The notes beneath the pieces were generated by a model. The model was given only the letters and a program-made list of their open reading frames with translations, ran no database searches and was not told the DNA's origin. The position numbers were made by a program, and so were the translations under genes. Below are positions 1 through 5,623 of a DNA stretch of 5,967 bases, piece by piece. Numbering within the stretch: the stretch's first letter is position 1; each line of letters begins with the position of its first letter. Source of the DNA: Cyclobacteriaceae bacterium (GTDB lineage Bacteria; Bacteroidota; Bacteroidia; Cytophagales; Cyclobacteriaceae); assembly GCA_029880385.1 (NCBI GenBank), contig JAOUOM010000149.1, positions 1-5,967 of the forward strand, in the 5' to 3' direction.

Positions 1-125
1 TCTATCCCCAGTTCCTTTTTTGCCGTACGTGTCAGGTACAAATACCCGCTCAGTGCGCCCAGCATAATCATAAAACCGTAGGTGTGAATGGTAAAATTTC
101 CAATGGTAAAAAATTCCGGATGCAT
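1..125 (-). CDS. lgt: Prolipoprotein diacylglyceryl transferase, N-terminal fragment
   Basis: This is the first 41 codons of a gene that continues beyond the left edge. Lgt is the inner-membrane enzyme that transfers diacylglyceryl from phosphatidylglycerol to the lipobox cysteine of preprolipoproteins, the first step of lipoprotein maturation. The translation opens MHPEFFTIGNFTIHTYGFMI, matching the family's usual opening (MHP, an I-G turn, a short strand, then Y-G at the head of the first membrane helix). A hydrophobic stretch with small residues (about residues 18-32) follows, then a basic cytoplasmic turn (RTAKK). The start is the ATG at 125-123, 8 bases after the stop of the upstream thioesterase, so the two are probably co-transcribed. 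The catalytic region lies outside the window, so integrity cannot be judged. The family call rests on a short but characteristic stretch. Confidence 0.82.
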   Translation of the reverse strand, partial: MHPEFFTIGNFTIHTYGFMIMLGALSGYLYLTRTAKKELGI

Positions 126-133
126 GATTTTCT

Positions 134-622
134 CTATTTAAATGGATTGTTTTCGTGGGCTGTCTGGCTATCATACACCCGTATGGCCACAACATCTGCC
201 TCGGCTGTGAGCACCTCTCCCGAATACACCTGACAGGACAGGGTAGTTTTCCTCCCTTTTGCCTCTATGACCCTGGCTTTGAGTACAACCTGTTGATGAA
301 TAGGAGTAGGTTTCAGATAACGAACAGAAAGCGTCCCTGTTGCATACCTGTATACCGGCTCAGAATCCAGCGACCGGTTTTCACGCCGATAGGCATCTGC
401 CATTGCCGTGCCCATACAATGGCAATCGATCAAGGTGGCCATCACTCCCCCATTTAGCAGATTGGCCCAGCCGTGGTATTTCTCTTCCGGTAGCCACTCA
501 CAAACGGACAAGCTGCCATCCCAGAAGCTCTCAATCTGTAAGCCTTCTTCATTGAGCTGTCCGCAACCGTAACAAACGTTCTCAGGCATGTGTGCCTGGA
601 AAAAATCATTCTTTTTTTCCAT
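134..622 (-). CDS. PaaI-family hotdog-fold acyl-CoA thioesterase
   Basis: This is a 162-residue single-domain hotdog protein, a normal length for PaaI/THEM4-like thioesterases, which hydrolyse acyl-CoA thioesters in the cytoplasm. Numbered from the ATG at 622, residues 17-21 form a C-Y-G-C-G motif like the F-G-C-G often seen at the N terminus of these proteins. Residues 56-66 (LLNGGVMATLID) match the hotdog central helix: N-G-G replaces the more common H-G-G, and Asp66 is the likely catalytic acid. Residues 95-107 (TGTLSVRYLKPTP) are the conserved strand following the helix. The open frame extends seven codons further, to an ATG at 643, but those residues (MTFVCRI) add nothing family-like, and an AGGA lies just before the ATG at 622, so I prefer 622. 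A second internal Met at residue 12 is also possible. The substrate is unknown. It lies 8 bases upstream of lgt. Confidence 0.8.
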   Translation of the reverse strand: MEKKNDFFQAHMPENVCYGCGQLNEEGLQIESFWDGSLSVCEWLPEEKYHGWANLLNGGVMATLIDCHCMGTAMADAYRRENRSLDSEPVYRYATGTLSVRYLKPTPIHQQVVLKARVIEAKGRKTTLSCQVYSGEVLTAEADVVAIRVYDSQTAHENNPFK

Positions 623-745
623 AATCCTACAGACAAAGGTCAAATATTGGCATAATTAAGCAGAAATACCGATATATCGCAGTTGTATTTGGCTCCTAAT
701 CCCAACAGCCTGTTATTTGTTTTTTGCTGATATTTGAACAAAAAA
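623..745. promoter_or_regulatory. Divergent promoter spacer with a 10-bp palindrome
   Basis: This roughly 120-base AT-rich spacer separates the divergent thioesterase and metallo-hydrolase genes, so it must hold both promoters. A perfect 10-bp palindrome, CGATATATCG, lies at 670-679 near the middle and could be an operator or chance. I see no clean TAnnTTTG element. On the minus strand, GACCTTTG close to the thioesterase start is a one-mismatch candidate. No TGA-N6-TCA dyad of the kind upstream of the usp genes is present, which suggests these two genes lie outside that control. Confidence 0.35.
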
Positions 746-1633
746 ATGATTGAGACCCTAGACCTTCATTTCCTCGGCATTGACCATGCCATCGCCTCGT
801 TTCTCATTCCTACTACCGAAGGGCCTGTACTGATTGAAACCGGTCCGCACTCCACCCTGCGATCATTAGAGGCCAGCGTACAGCAACGCGGTTACAAACT
901 GGAGGAAATCCGACACGTCTTACTTACACATATCCATCTGGATCACGCTGGGGCGGCGTGGTACCTGGCCAGACATGGGGCAACCGTGTACCTTCACCCT
1001 TTTGGAGAGGCACATCTGGCCGATCCGTCCAAATTAATGGATTCGGCCAGGCGTATTTACAAAGACCAAATGGATCAACTGTGGGGCGATATGCAACCTA
1101 TAGCTTCCCAACACCTGCGCACCGTAAAAAACGGAGAGGTGATCGGGATAGGAGGAACCCAATTTCGCTCAATCCATACGCCCGGGCATGCCAGGCACCA
1201 TATAGCCTGGCAGATGGATCATGTCCTTTTTACTGGTGATGTGGCTGGTGTGAAAATCGGAAACGGGCCTGTAGTACCTCCCTGCCCCCCTCCAGATATT
1301 GATCTTGAAGACTGGAACAGGAGCATTGATTTGATCCTGAATGAAAAACCTGAGCAATTGTACCTCACTCACTACGGACAGGTTTTACAGGTGCCCAAAC
1401 ACATGGATGAATTACGAAATATCCTCAACGACTGGGCCTATTGGATAAAAGAAAAATGGGAACAAGGTCTCTCTCCAGATGCCATGACACCCTTATTTTC
1501 AGCCTATACCGCCAATCAGCTAAGAAAAAAAGGTGTCTCTGAACATGGGATTGCCCAATATGAAGCGGCCAATCCGGCCTGGATGAGTGTGGCCGGGCTA
1601 ATCAGATACTGGAAAAAGAGAGCTGAGATGTAA
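746..1633 (+). CDS. Metallo-beta-lactamase-fold hydrolase (glyoxalase II-like, COG0491 type)
   Basis: This is a 295-residue soluble binuclear-metal hydrolase. Numbered from the ATG at 746, the metal ligands are all present: H-I-H-L-D-H at 62-67 (the HxHxDH motif), His148 in H-T-P-G-H at 144-148, Asp165 in F-T-G-D, and His209 in L-T-H-Y-G. The opening strands (about 10-35) and the E-T-G-P turn are typical of the fold. Residues 230-295 form a helical, Trp-rich C-terminal extension that probably lids the active site and is longer than in minimal glyoxalase II. The frame also allows a TTG at 734, but the ATG four codons later is the more ordinary start. The substrate cannot be read from the sequence: it could be a thioester, a lactone or a phosphoester. 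No signal peptide or membrane segment is seen. It stands alone on its strand, with 200 bases before the next gene. Confidence 0.85.
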   Translation: MIETLDLHFLGIDHAIASFLIPTTEGPVLIETGPHSTLRSLEASVQQRGYKLEEIRHVLLTHIHLDHAGAAWYLARHGATVYLHPFGEAHLADPSKLMDSARRIYKDQMDQLWGDMQPIASQHLRTVKNGEVIGIGGTQFRSIHTPGHARHHIAWQMDHVLFTGDVAGVKIGNGPVVPPCPPPDIDLEDWNRSIDLILNEKPEQLYLTHYGQVLQVPKHMDELRNILNDWAYWIKEKWEQGLSPDAMTPLFSAYTANQLRKKGVSEHGIAQYEAANPAWMSVAGLIRYWKKRAEM

Positions 1634-1749
1634 TAGTTTGATACCGGAAATAATTGGTTTGGGTTGTACACGGCCATCATTATCCGATTCGGCTGCCTCA
1701 CTTTTTCCAAAATACAGCCTTTCTTTTCATTTTTGGCAACTCTCGCTTA

Positions 1750-1786
1750 TTGAGATAAATCATTTTCACCCATTGACTCACCTCAT
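1750..1786. promoter_or_regulatory. Tandem FNR/FixK-type dyads upstream of the first usp gene
   Basis: Two near-palindromes lie in the 200-base spacer before the tandem Usp gene. TTGAGATAAATCAT is at 1750-1763 and TTGACTCACCTCAT at 1773-1786. Each matches seven of the eight defined bases of the FNR/FixK box TTGA-N6-TCAA. Their centres (1756.5 and 1779.5) are 23 bp apart, about two helical turns, and lie about 80 and 57 bases before the start codon. Binding by the nearby REC-CRP/FNR regulator is an inference. The rest of the spacer (1634-1749 and 1787-1836) shows no gene and no convincing terminator for the preceding hydrolase gene. Confidence 0.5.
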
Positions 1787-1807
1787 GAAACCTCCCTACT
1801 GATCTTC

Positions 1808-1815
1808 TCATCTTG
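1808..1815 (+). promoter_or_regulatory. Weak candidate -7 element for the first usp gene
   Basis: TCATCTTG fits the Bacteroidota -7 consensus TAnnTTTG with two mismatches, so on its own it is weak. Its position is what makes it worth noting. It would place the transcription start near 1820, which puts the dyad centred at 1779.5 at about -41, the classic activating position for CRP/FNR-family proteins. Confidence 0.22.
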
Positions 1816-1836
1816 GGCAACTAATTACCCATTTTG

Positions 1837-2706
1837 ATGAAAACCATCCTGGTGCCTACCGACTTTACGACTTGTGCCGAATATGCTTCGGATTTTGCCG
1901 CACAACTGGCGGAAAGATGTGGTGCTGAGCTAAGCTTTATCCATGTATTGGAAATACCAAATGGGTTGGATAACGAGTATTATATAAACCATGCGGCCAT
2001 TGAACAGATGTCGAACGAGGCCGAATCTAAGCTCAAATCGTTATCCAAAAAATACGCTTCCCTCAAAAACATCAAAACCTATTTATCGGCATCGTCCTCG
2101 ACAGATGGGATCAAAAATAGCATTACCTCGATTGAAGCCGATTTAATCGTAATGGGTACACATGGGGCACATGGGTTCAAAGACTTGGTCTTTGGCAGCA
2201 ATACTGAAAAAATAGTACGATTTGCGCAATGTCCGGTTATCAGCATACCTATACAGACAGATTTGACCCTGACCAAGAAAGCCCTAATTGCATTTGATCC
2301 GGAAGCGTTTCATGAAAACATTATCTGGGAACTCAGGGGGCTTCAGCTTTTAATGGACATTGACCTGCATTTTGTATGGATCAAACCACCGGGCAAAAAA
2401 TACAAAAAAGAAGAAATCGACTATTTTCTGGAATCCCATTGCCAAAAGGCTGATATTGGCAACTATAAATTATCTGTCATTGATCATACAAATATTGAAG
2501 CCGGTATCAACTATGCTGCCGACAATGAGAAAGCCGATCTGATGGTACTAAGCACCCATGCCCGCAAAGGATTGAGCAGATGGCTTATTGGCAGCGTGGC
2601 CGAAGGTTTAATAAACAACAGCAACCGTCCGTGCCTGGTGCTACAGCTTCAGGATTTTCAGACCCATCACTTACTGAATCTGGTCAACGAGCAAAATTCC
2701 ATCTGA
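1837..2706 (+). CDS. Tandem-domain universal stress protein (two UspA domains)
   Basis: This is a 289-residue cytoplasmic protein with two Usp domains, about 1-140 and 147-271. The first opens MKTILVPTDF, with Asp9 placed to bind adenine nucleotide. It has an intact ATP-binding signature G-2x-G-9x-G-S: Gly107, Gly110, Gly120, Ser121. The second domain has Gly252-Ser253 in place, but the two earlier glycines are Ser239 and Ala242, so nucleotide binding is probably confined to, or stronger in, the N-terminal half. An 18-residue tail (272-289) follows. The frame begins with a TTG at 1834, immediately before the ATG at 1837; the ATG is the natural start. The two dyads upstream suggest control by the neighbouring two-component system. 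The last 23 bases overlap the 3' end of the opposing response regulator gene. The specific role is unknown; Usp proteins typically support survival in starvation, hypoxia or redox stress. Confidence 0.9.
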   Translation: MKTILVPTDFTTCAEYASDFAAQLAERCGAELSFIHVLEIPNGLDNEYYINHAAIEQMSNEAESKLKSLSKKYASLKNIKTYLSASSSTDGIKNSITSIEADLIVMGTHGAHGFKDLVFGSNTEKIVRFAQCPVISIPIQTDLTLTKKALIAFDPEAFHENIIWELRGLQLLMDIDLHFVWIKPPGKKYKKEEIDYFLESHCQKADIGNYKLSVIDHTNIEAGINYAADNEKADLMVLSTHARKGLSRWLIGSVAEGLINNSNRPCLVLQLQDFQTHHLLNLVNEQNSI

Positions 2707-3745
2707 TGATCTGGTTCAGTTTATCCGGAGATGTCACCCGGATTTTTCCGGATTGGATTTCGATCACATTTTCATCTTTAAAATCTGACAAGACCCGTAT
2801 AACCGATTCTGTAGCAGTCCCGACCATGTGGGCCAAATCGTCACGGCTAATGGTTATCTCGGGTTGATTTCCGTACTTTTCATACAAGGTCAGAAGTGCT
2901 TCGGCCGTACGCTGACGGACTGAATTATAGGCCAGGTTCAGGAGACGTTCCTCTTTTTCAGAGACTTTATTGCTCAACATTTCGATAAACTTGTTGGCAA
3001 CATCCCGATTGGTATAGATAAGTGTGAAAAAATCTTTTTTAGGAATGAGGGCAAGTTCGCTGTTTTCGATTGCCGTGGAAGATTCCCGATATTCCGAATT
3101 TTCAAGAAGTGCTTCGTAGCCGAAAAACTCCCCCTTGCCATAAATCCCAATGATCAGCTCTTTGCCATCTTCATTGGTTTTAAACTCCTTTATTTTTCCT
3201 TCGAGTATATAAAACAGGTAATTTGGCAAATCCCCTTTTCGAAAGATTTCACTTTTCTTGTTATAGGTTCTTTTTTTCCTTTCATTCGATAAATCTTCCA
3301 GCTTACCTATTGCGCGTGCATCGGTAATAAACTCATTGATCCCTTCGTAATTTTGGGCATAATCCGTTGTGTTTATTTCGCGTTTTCTGAGGCGACTTTC
3401 AATGGCATCCAAAAGCTCTGTATCATCAAAAGGCTTGGTCAGATAATCATCGGCACCCATGTTCATGCCCTTTCTGAAGTCCATTTTTTCCGTTTTGGCA
3501 GTAAGGAAAATAAAAGGGATTCGGGCTGTATTCTTATTTTTTGATAGGATGTGCAATACACCAAATCCGTCCAGTTCGGGCATCATGATGTCACAAATGA
3601 TTAAATCAGGATTCTCATTCATCGCCTTGTCTACGCCGATTTTACCATTTTCTGCCGTAATAACCTGAAAATTTGCAAGTTCAAGTATTTCGGCAGTGTT
3701 TTCCCGCACTTCCAGGTTGTCTTCAATCAGTAAAATCTTTTTCAT
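2684..3745 (-). CDS. Response regulator: REC receiver fused to a CRP/FNR-type DNA-binding module
   Basis: This is a 353-residue regulator. Residues 1-122 are a complete receiver: acidic pair Glu8/Asp9, phospho-acceptor Asp52 in C-D-I-M-M-P, Thr82 and Lys104 (T-K-P-F). A linker (123-155) leads to a cyclic-nucleotide-binding-like beta-roll (about 156-255; G-E-F-F-G at 205-209), a dimerisation helix (about 250-290) and a CRP-type winged helix-turn-helix (298-338). Its recognition helix, T-A-T-E-S-V-I-R-V-L, keeps the Glu and Arg (Glu313, Arg317) that CRP uses to read TGA-containing half-sites. In the roll, the position of CRP Glu72 appears to be Tyr210, so cAMP binding is doubtful. There is no FNR-type cysteine cluster, only Cys51. 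Phosphorylation by the adjacent kinase is therefore the likely input. The start at 3745 lies inside the kinase's last codons (23-base overlap), implying translational coupling. It is probably an activator of the usp genes (inference). Confidence 0.92.
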   Translation of the reverse strand: MKKILLIEDNLEVRENTAEILELANFQVITAENGKIGVDKAMNENPDLIICDIMMPELDGFGVLHILSKNKNTARIPFIFLTAKTEKMDFRKGMNMGADDYLTKPFDDTELLDAIESRLRKREINTTDYAQNYEGINEFITDARAIGKLEDLSNERKKRTYNKKSEIFRKGDLPNYLFYILEGKIKEFKTNEDGKELIIGIYGKGEFFGYEALLENSEYRESSTAIENSELALIPKKDFFTLIYTNRDVANKFIEMLSNKVSEKEERLLNLAYNSVRQRTAEALLTLYEKYGNQPEITISRDDLAHMVGTATESVIRVLSDFKDENVIEIQSGKIRVTSPDKLNQIIRWNFAR

Positions 3746-5075
3746 TATATGAATTTTTTGGTAATGATAGCGTAAACGTAGTCCCTTTGCCCAATTGGCT
3801 CACAAAGGAAATAGTGCCATGAAGTAGATCCACGTATTTTTTTACAATATTAAGGCCCAAACCTGTTCCTTGTATGTTTGTGGCATTTTTTGCTCTAAAA
3901 AACCTTTCAAACATGTGGATTTGTTCTTCGGCAGGTATCCCCATGCCATAATCGGTAATATGAATTTTTACCTGTTCCTCCTGTTCCTCGATTGATAGTA
4001 GGATTTGGCTGTTTTCGGGCGAATATTTGGTAGCATTTGACAATAAATTGGTAAGAATATTTTTCAATAACTTTTCATCTACTGTAATATCTATTGGTAG
4101 CGAAATAGTTTCGTACTGGTATTTTTGGCCGGGTTTGAGGATCCCATCCAAATCGGAAAGTACTTGCTGGATATATTCCCCTAAAGAAATTCGTTGTTTT
4201 AAGAGTTGGATTTTGCCTTCTTCCAATCTGCCCAGTGACAAAAAATCATTGAGTATGTCTGTCAGGTTTTTAACCGATCCTTTTACACGCTCAATATGAC
4301 GCAATGTTTTATCTGTCTGGCCAACCTCAATGTATTTCTGAATCAGGGAAACAGATGACAATATCGAACTAAGTGGCGTTCTAAACTCATGGGATGCCAT
4401 GGAAACAAACCTTGACTTTAATTCATTAAGATCCCGCTCTTTTGCCAATGACTGGCGCGCTTCTTCCTCTGCTCTTTGCCGTTCCTTTACTTCCGATTGT
4501 AATTTCAGGTTCATTTCTTCCAACTGAAGAATGGTACGATCCAGATCCTGTGTCCTTTTATTTACACGATGTTCCAATTCTGTCGCATAGGTAATAAGCT
4601 GTTCCTCACTACGCTTTAATTTTTCTTCAACTTTTTTTCGTGCAGAAATATCGATTACAAAAACCACGACGTACTCCCGATCGCTAATCGTGACCTTGGA
4701 CAAACTGACTTCTAAAGGGAATTGACTGCCGTCCTTCCGCTGTCCTAATAAGTCCCTTCCTATTCCCATCGAACGTGGTTTAGGATCTTGCTTATATTTT
4801 TCCCGATAGGTATGATGTCTGCCTCGAAGTGAAACCGGTACTAGTAAATCAACATTTTCACCCTTCAAGTCGCCAGTAGGATATCCAAACATTTTTTCAC
4901 ACACCGGATTTACAAGATGGATAATTCCCTCATTGTCCACGACAAAAATCCCCTCATTGGAATAATTAAATATAGTACGGAAGCTACTCTCTTTTTCAAA
5001 AAACGTTTTTTCGTCTCTAGCATTCTCCATAGCCCAATAATACGAAATCGGATGATAAAAATCATAAAAACGCAT
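3723..5075 (-). CDS. PAS-domain sensor histidine kinase with FixL-type haem signature
   Basis: This is a soluble 450-residue kinase with no membrane segment. A PAS domain (about 31-145) is followed by a long charged coiled coil (about 146-218), HisKA with phospho-acceptor His229 (S-H-E-F-R-T-P-L), and an HATPase with N box Asn343/Asn347, G1 D-Y-G-M-G-I (375-380), F box around 389-393 and G2 G-T-G-L-G-L (403-408). The PAS segment 86-120 aligns without gaps to the FixL haem region: His87 with the haem-ligating His200 of Bradyrhizobium FixL and Arg107 with its O2-contacting Arg220; Lys93 replaces Arg206. G-x-R-K-D-G-S-x-F-P follows. Its partner is the overlapping REC-CRP/FNR gene. The start could instead be Met16 (5030). 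The first 15 codons are aromatic-rich, lie outside the PAS domain and contain an FNR-like dyad, so the shorter form is a serious alternative. Haem binding is an inference, since similar PAS motifs occur in proteins not shown to bind haem. Confidence 0.92.
   Translation of the reverse strand: MRFYDFYHPISYYWAMENARDEKTFFEKESSFRTIFNYSNEGIFVVDNEGIIHLVNPVCEKMFGYPTGDLKGENVDLLVPVSLRGRHHTYREKYKQDPKPRSMGIGRDLLGQRKDGSQFPLEVSLSKVTISDREYVVVFVIDISARKKVEEKLKRSEEQLITYATELEHRVNKRTQDLDRTILQLEEMNLKLQSEVKERQRAEEEARQSLAKERDLNELKSRFVSMASHEFRTPLSSILSSVSLIQKYIEVGQTDKTLRHIERVKGSVKNLTDILNDFLSLGRLEEGKIQLLKQRISLGEYIQQVLSDLDGILKPGQKYQYETISLPIDITVDEKLLKNILTNLLSNATKYSPENSQILLSIEEQEEQVKIHITDYGMGIPAEEQIHMFERFFRAKNATNIQGTGLGLNIVKKYVDLLHGTISFVSQLGKGTTFTLSLPKNSYNEKDFTD
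5052..5065. promoter_or_regulatory. Perfect FNR/FixK-spaced dyad between kinase and second usp
   Basis: ATGATAAAAATCAT is a perfect inverted repeat, with 5-bp arms (ATGAT/ATCAT) separated by four bases. This is the geometry of the FixK box TTGAT-N4-ATCAA, with the outermost base changed symmetrically. Its centre (5058.5) is about 87 bases before the second usp start and 28 bases before the alternative kinase start at 5030. It falls within the coding frame if the kinase starts at 5075. Such a site could serve the divergent usp promoter, autoregulation of the kinase operon, or both. Confidence 0.5.
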
Positions 5076-5084
5076 GCGTATACG
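5070..5084. repeat. Overlapping palindromes ACGCATGCGT and CGTATACG
   Basis: A perfect 10-bp palindrome at 5070-5079 overlaps a perfect 8-bp palindrome at 5077-5084. Both are GC-rich against an AT-rich spacer and lie five bases to the right of the FNR-like dyad. The longer one is centred on the upstream start codon of the kinase (5075-5073), so it could be an operator for a second regulator or could affect initiation there. Short palindromes also occur by chance. Confidence 0.3.
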
Positions 5085-5110
5085 TTCGTGATTCCCTCAA
5101 TTAGAAATTC

Positions 5111-5118
5111 TACTTTTA
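5111..5118 (+). promoter_or_regulatory. Candidate -7 element for the second usp gene
   Basis: TACTTTTA matches the Bacteroidota -7 consensus TAnnTTTG except at the last base. It would give a start of transcription near 5123, about 20 bases before the usp start codon, and place the dyad at 5052-5065 at roughly -65, a class I-like activator position. No good TTG appears at the expected -33, so this remains tentative. Confidence 0.3.
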
Positions 5119-5145
5119 TGCTTCAAAAATTGCAACAACTAAATT

Positions 5146-5586
5146 ATGGCCAAATTTAAAAGAATTCTTTTCCCCGTTAATGGAAATGAGTCAGCATTGA
5201 AATATGCGGTAGACATGGCCAAACAATACAATGCAAAACTTTTTTTGTTACATACCTATCGACTAATCGACTTGCAAAAGCAATTTGAAAACAAAGGAAC
5301 AAAATCGCTTAAACGTACCATTGATGACTCTTTTGAAGAAGAGTTCGAAAAAAAATATGGACACAGGTTTGTTGCCGCGGATATTGACTATGAATTTTTA
5401 ATAGAAATTGGTTTTCTGACTGATCGAATAGTAGCAAATATCAAGGAAAAAAACATTGATATGCTTTTGCTGGAGGGTCTCGTCAATAATAATGATGACT
5501 CACTTATGGAAAGATTTGCTGAATTAAACATTCCGGTTTTATTGATCCCGGATACTATTAAATCAAGCACAAATCTCGTCTTCTGA
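5146..5586 (+). CDS. Single-domain universal stress protein with degenerate ATP site
   Basis: This 146-residue protein has one UspA-like domain. It opens with the Usp first strand (K-R-I-L-F-P-V), followed by the helix S-A-L-K-Y-A-V-D-M-A-K, the second strand K-L-F-L-L-H, a charged helical middle (43-75), and the late strands D-M-L-L-L-E and I-P-V-L-L-I-P. The Asp normally found after the first strand is replaced by Asn12 or Gly13. The G-2x-G-9x-G-S/T loop is absent: after Gly111 come three Asn and two Asp (114-118), with no closing G-S. ATP binding is therefore unlikely, and the protein may act as a structural partner, for example by dimerising with the neighbouring Usps (speculative). The ATG at 5146 is the only sensible start. 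The gene diverges from the kinase gene across a 70-base spacer (115 bases if the kinase starts at 5030). Confidence 0.8.
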   Translation: MAKFKRILFPVNGNESALKYAVDMAKQYNAKLFLLHTYRLIDLQKQFENKGTKSLKRTIDDSFEEEFEKKYGHRFVAADIDYEFLIEIGFLTDRIVANIKEKNIDMLLLEGLVNNNDDSLMERFAELNIPVLLIPDTIKSSTNLVF

Positions 5587-5618
5587 CATGCATCATTGGT
5601 TCAATTGATGGCAATCAT
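5583..5618. promoter_or_regulatory. Tandem FNR/FixK-type dyads upstream of the third usp gene
   Basis: Two TGA-N6-TCA dyads lie just after the second usp gene. CTGACATGCATCAT at 5583-5596 overlaps its stop codon, and TTGATGGCAATCAT is at 5605-5618. The second matches nine of the ten defined bases of the FixK box TTGAT-N4-ATCAA. The centres (5589.5 and 5611.5) are 22 bp apart, nearly the same arrangement as the pair upstream of the first usp gene. They lie about 142 and 120 bases before the third usp start. Binding by the local regulator is an inference. Confidence 0.5.
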
Positions 5619-5623
5619 GCCAC

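Noticed and set aside
155..457. Plus-strand open frame antisense to the thioesterase
   Set aside because: Its translation has no family resemblance and lies wholly opposite a well-supported hotdog gene.
630..643. FNR-like box (CAGA-N6-TCAA) near the thioesterase start
   Set aside because: Only six of the eight defined bases match, a level expected by chance in a spacer this size.
958..1239. Second plus-strand frame within the metallo-hydrolase gene
   Set aside because: It overlaps the HxHxDH-containing gene in another frame and looks like a shadow with no recognisable domain.
1634..1836. Small gene or structured RNA in the spacer before the first usp gene
   Set aside because: I found no start-to-stop frame with coding character and no convincing hairpin; only the dyads stand out.
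2684..3745. Direct oxygen sensing by the regulator through an FNR-type iron-sulfur cluster
   Set aside because: The protein has a single cysteine (Cys51), next to the phospho-acceptor in the receiver, so no cluster can be built.
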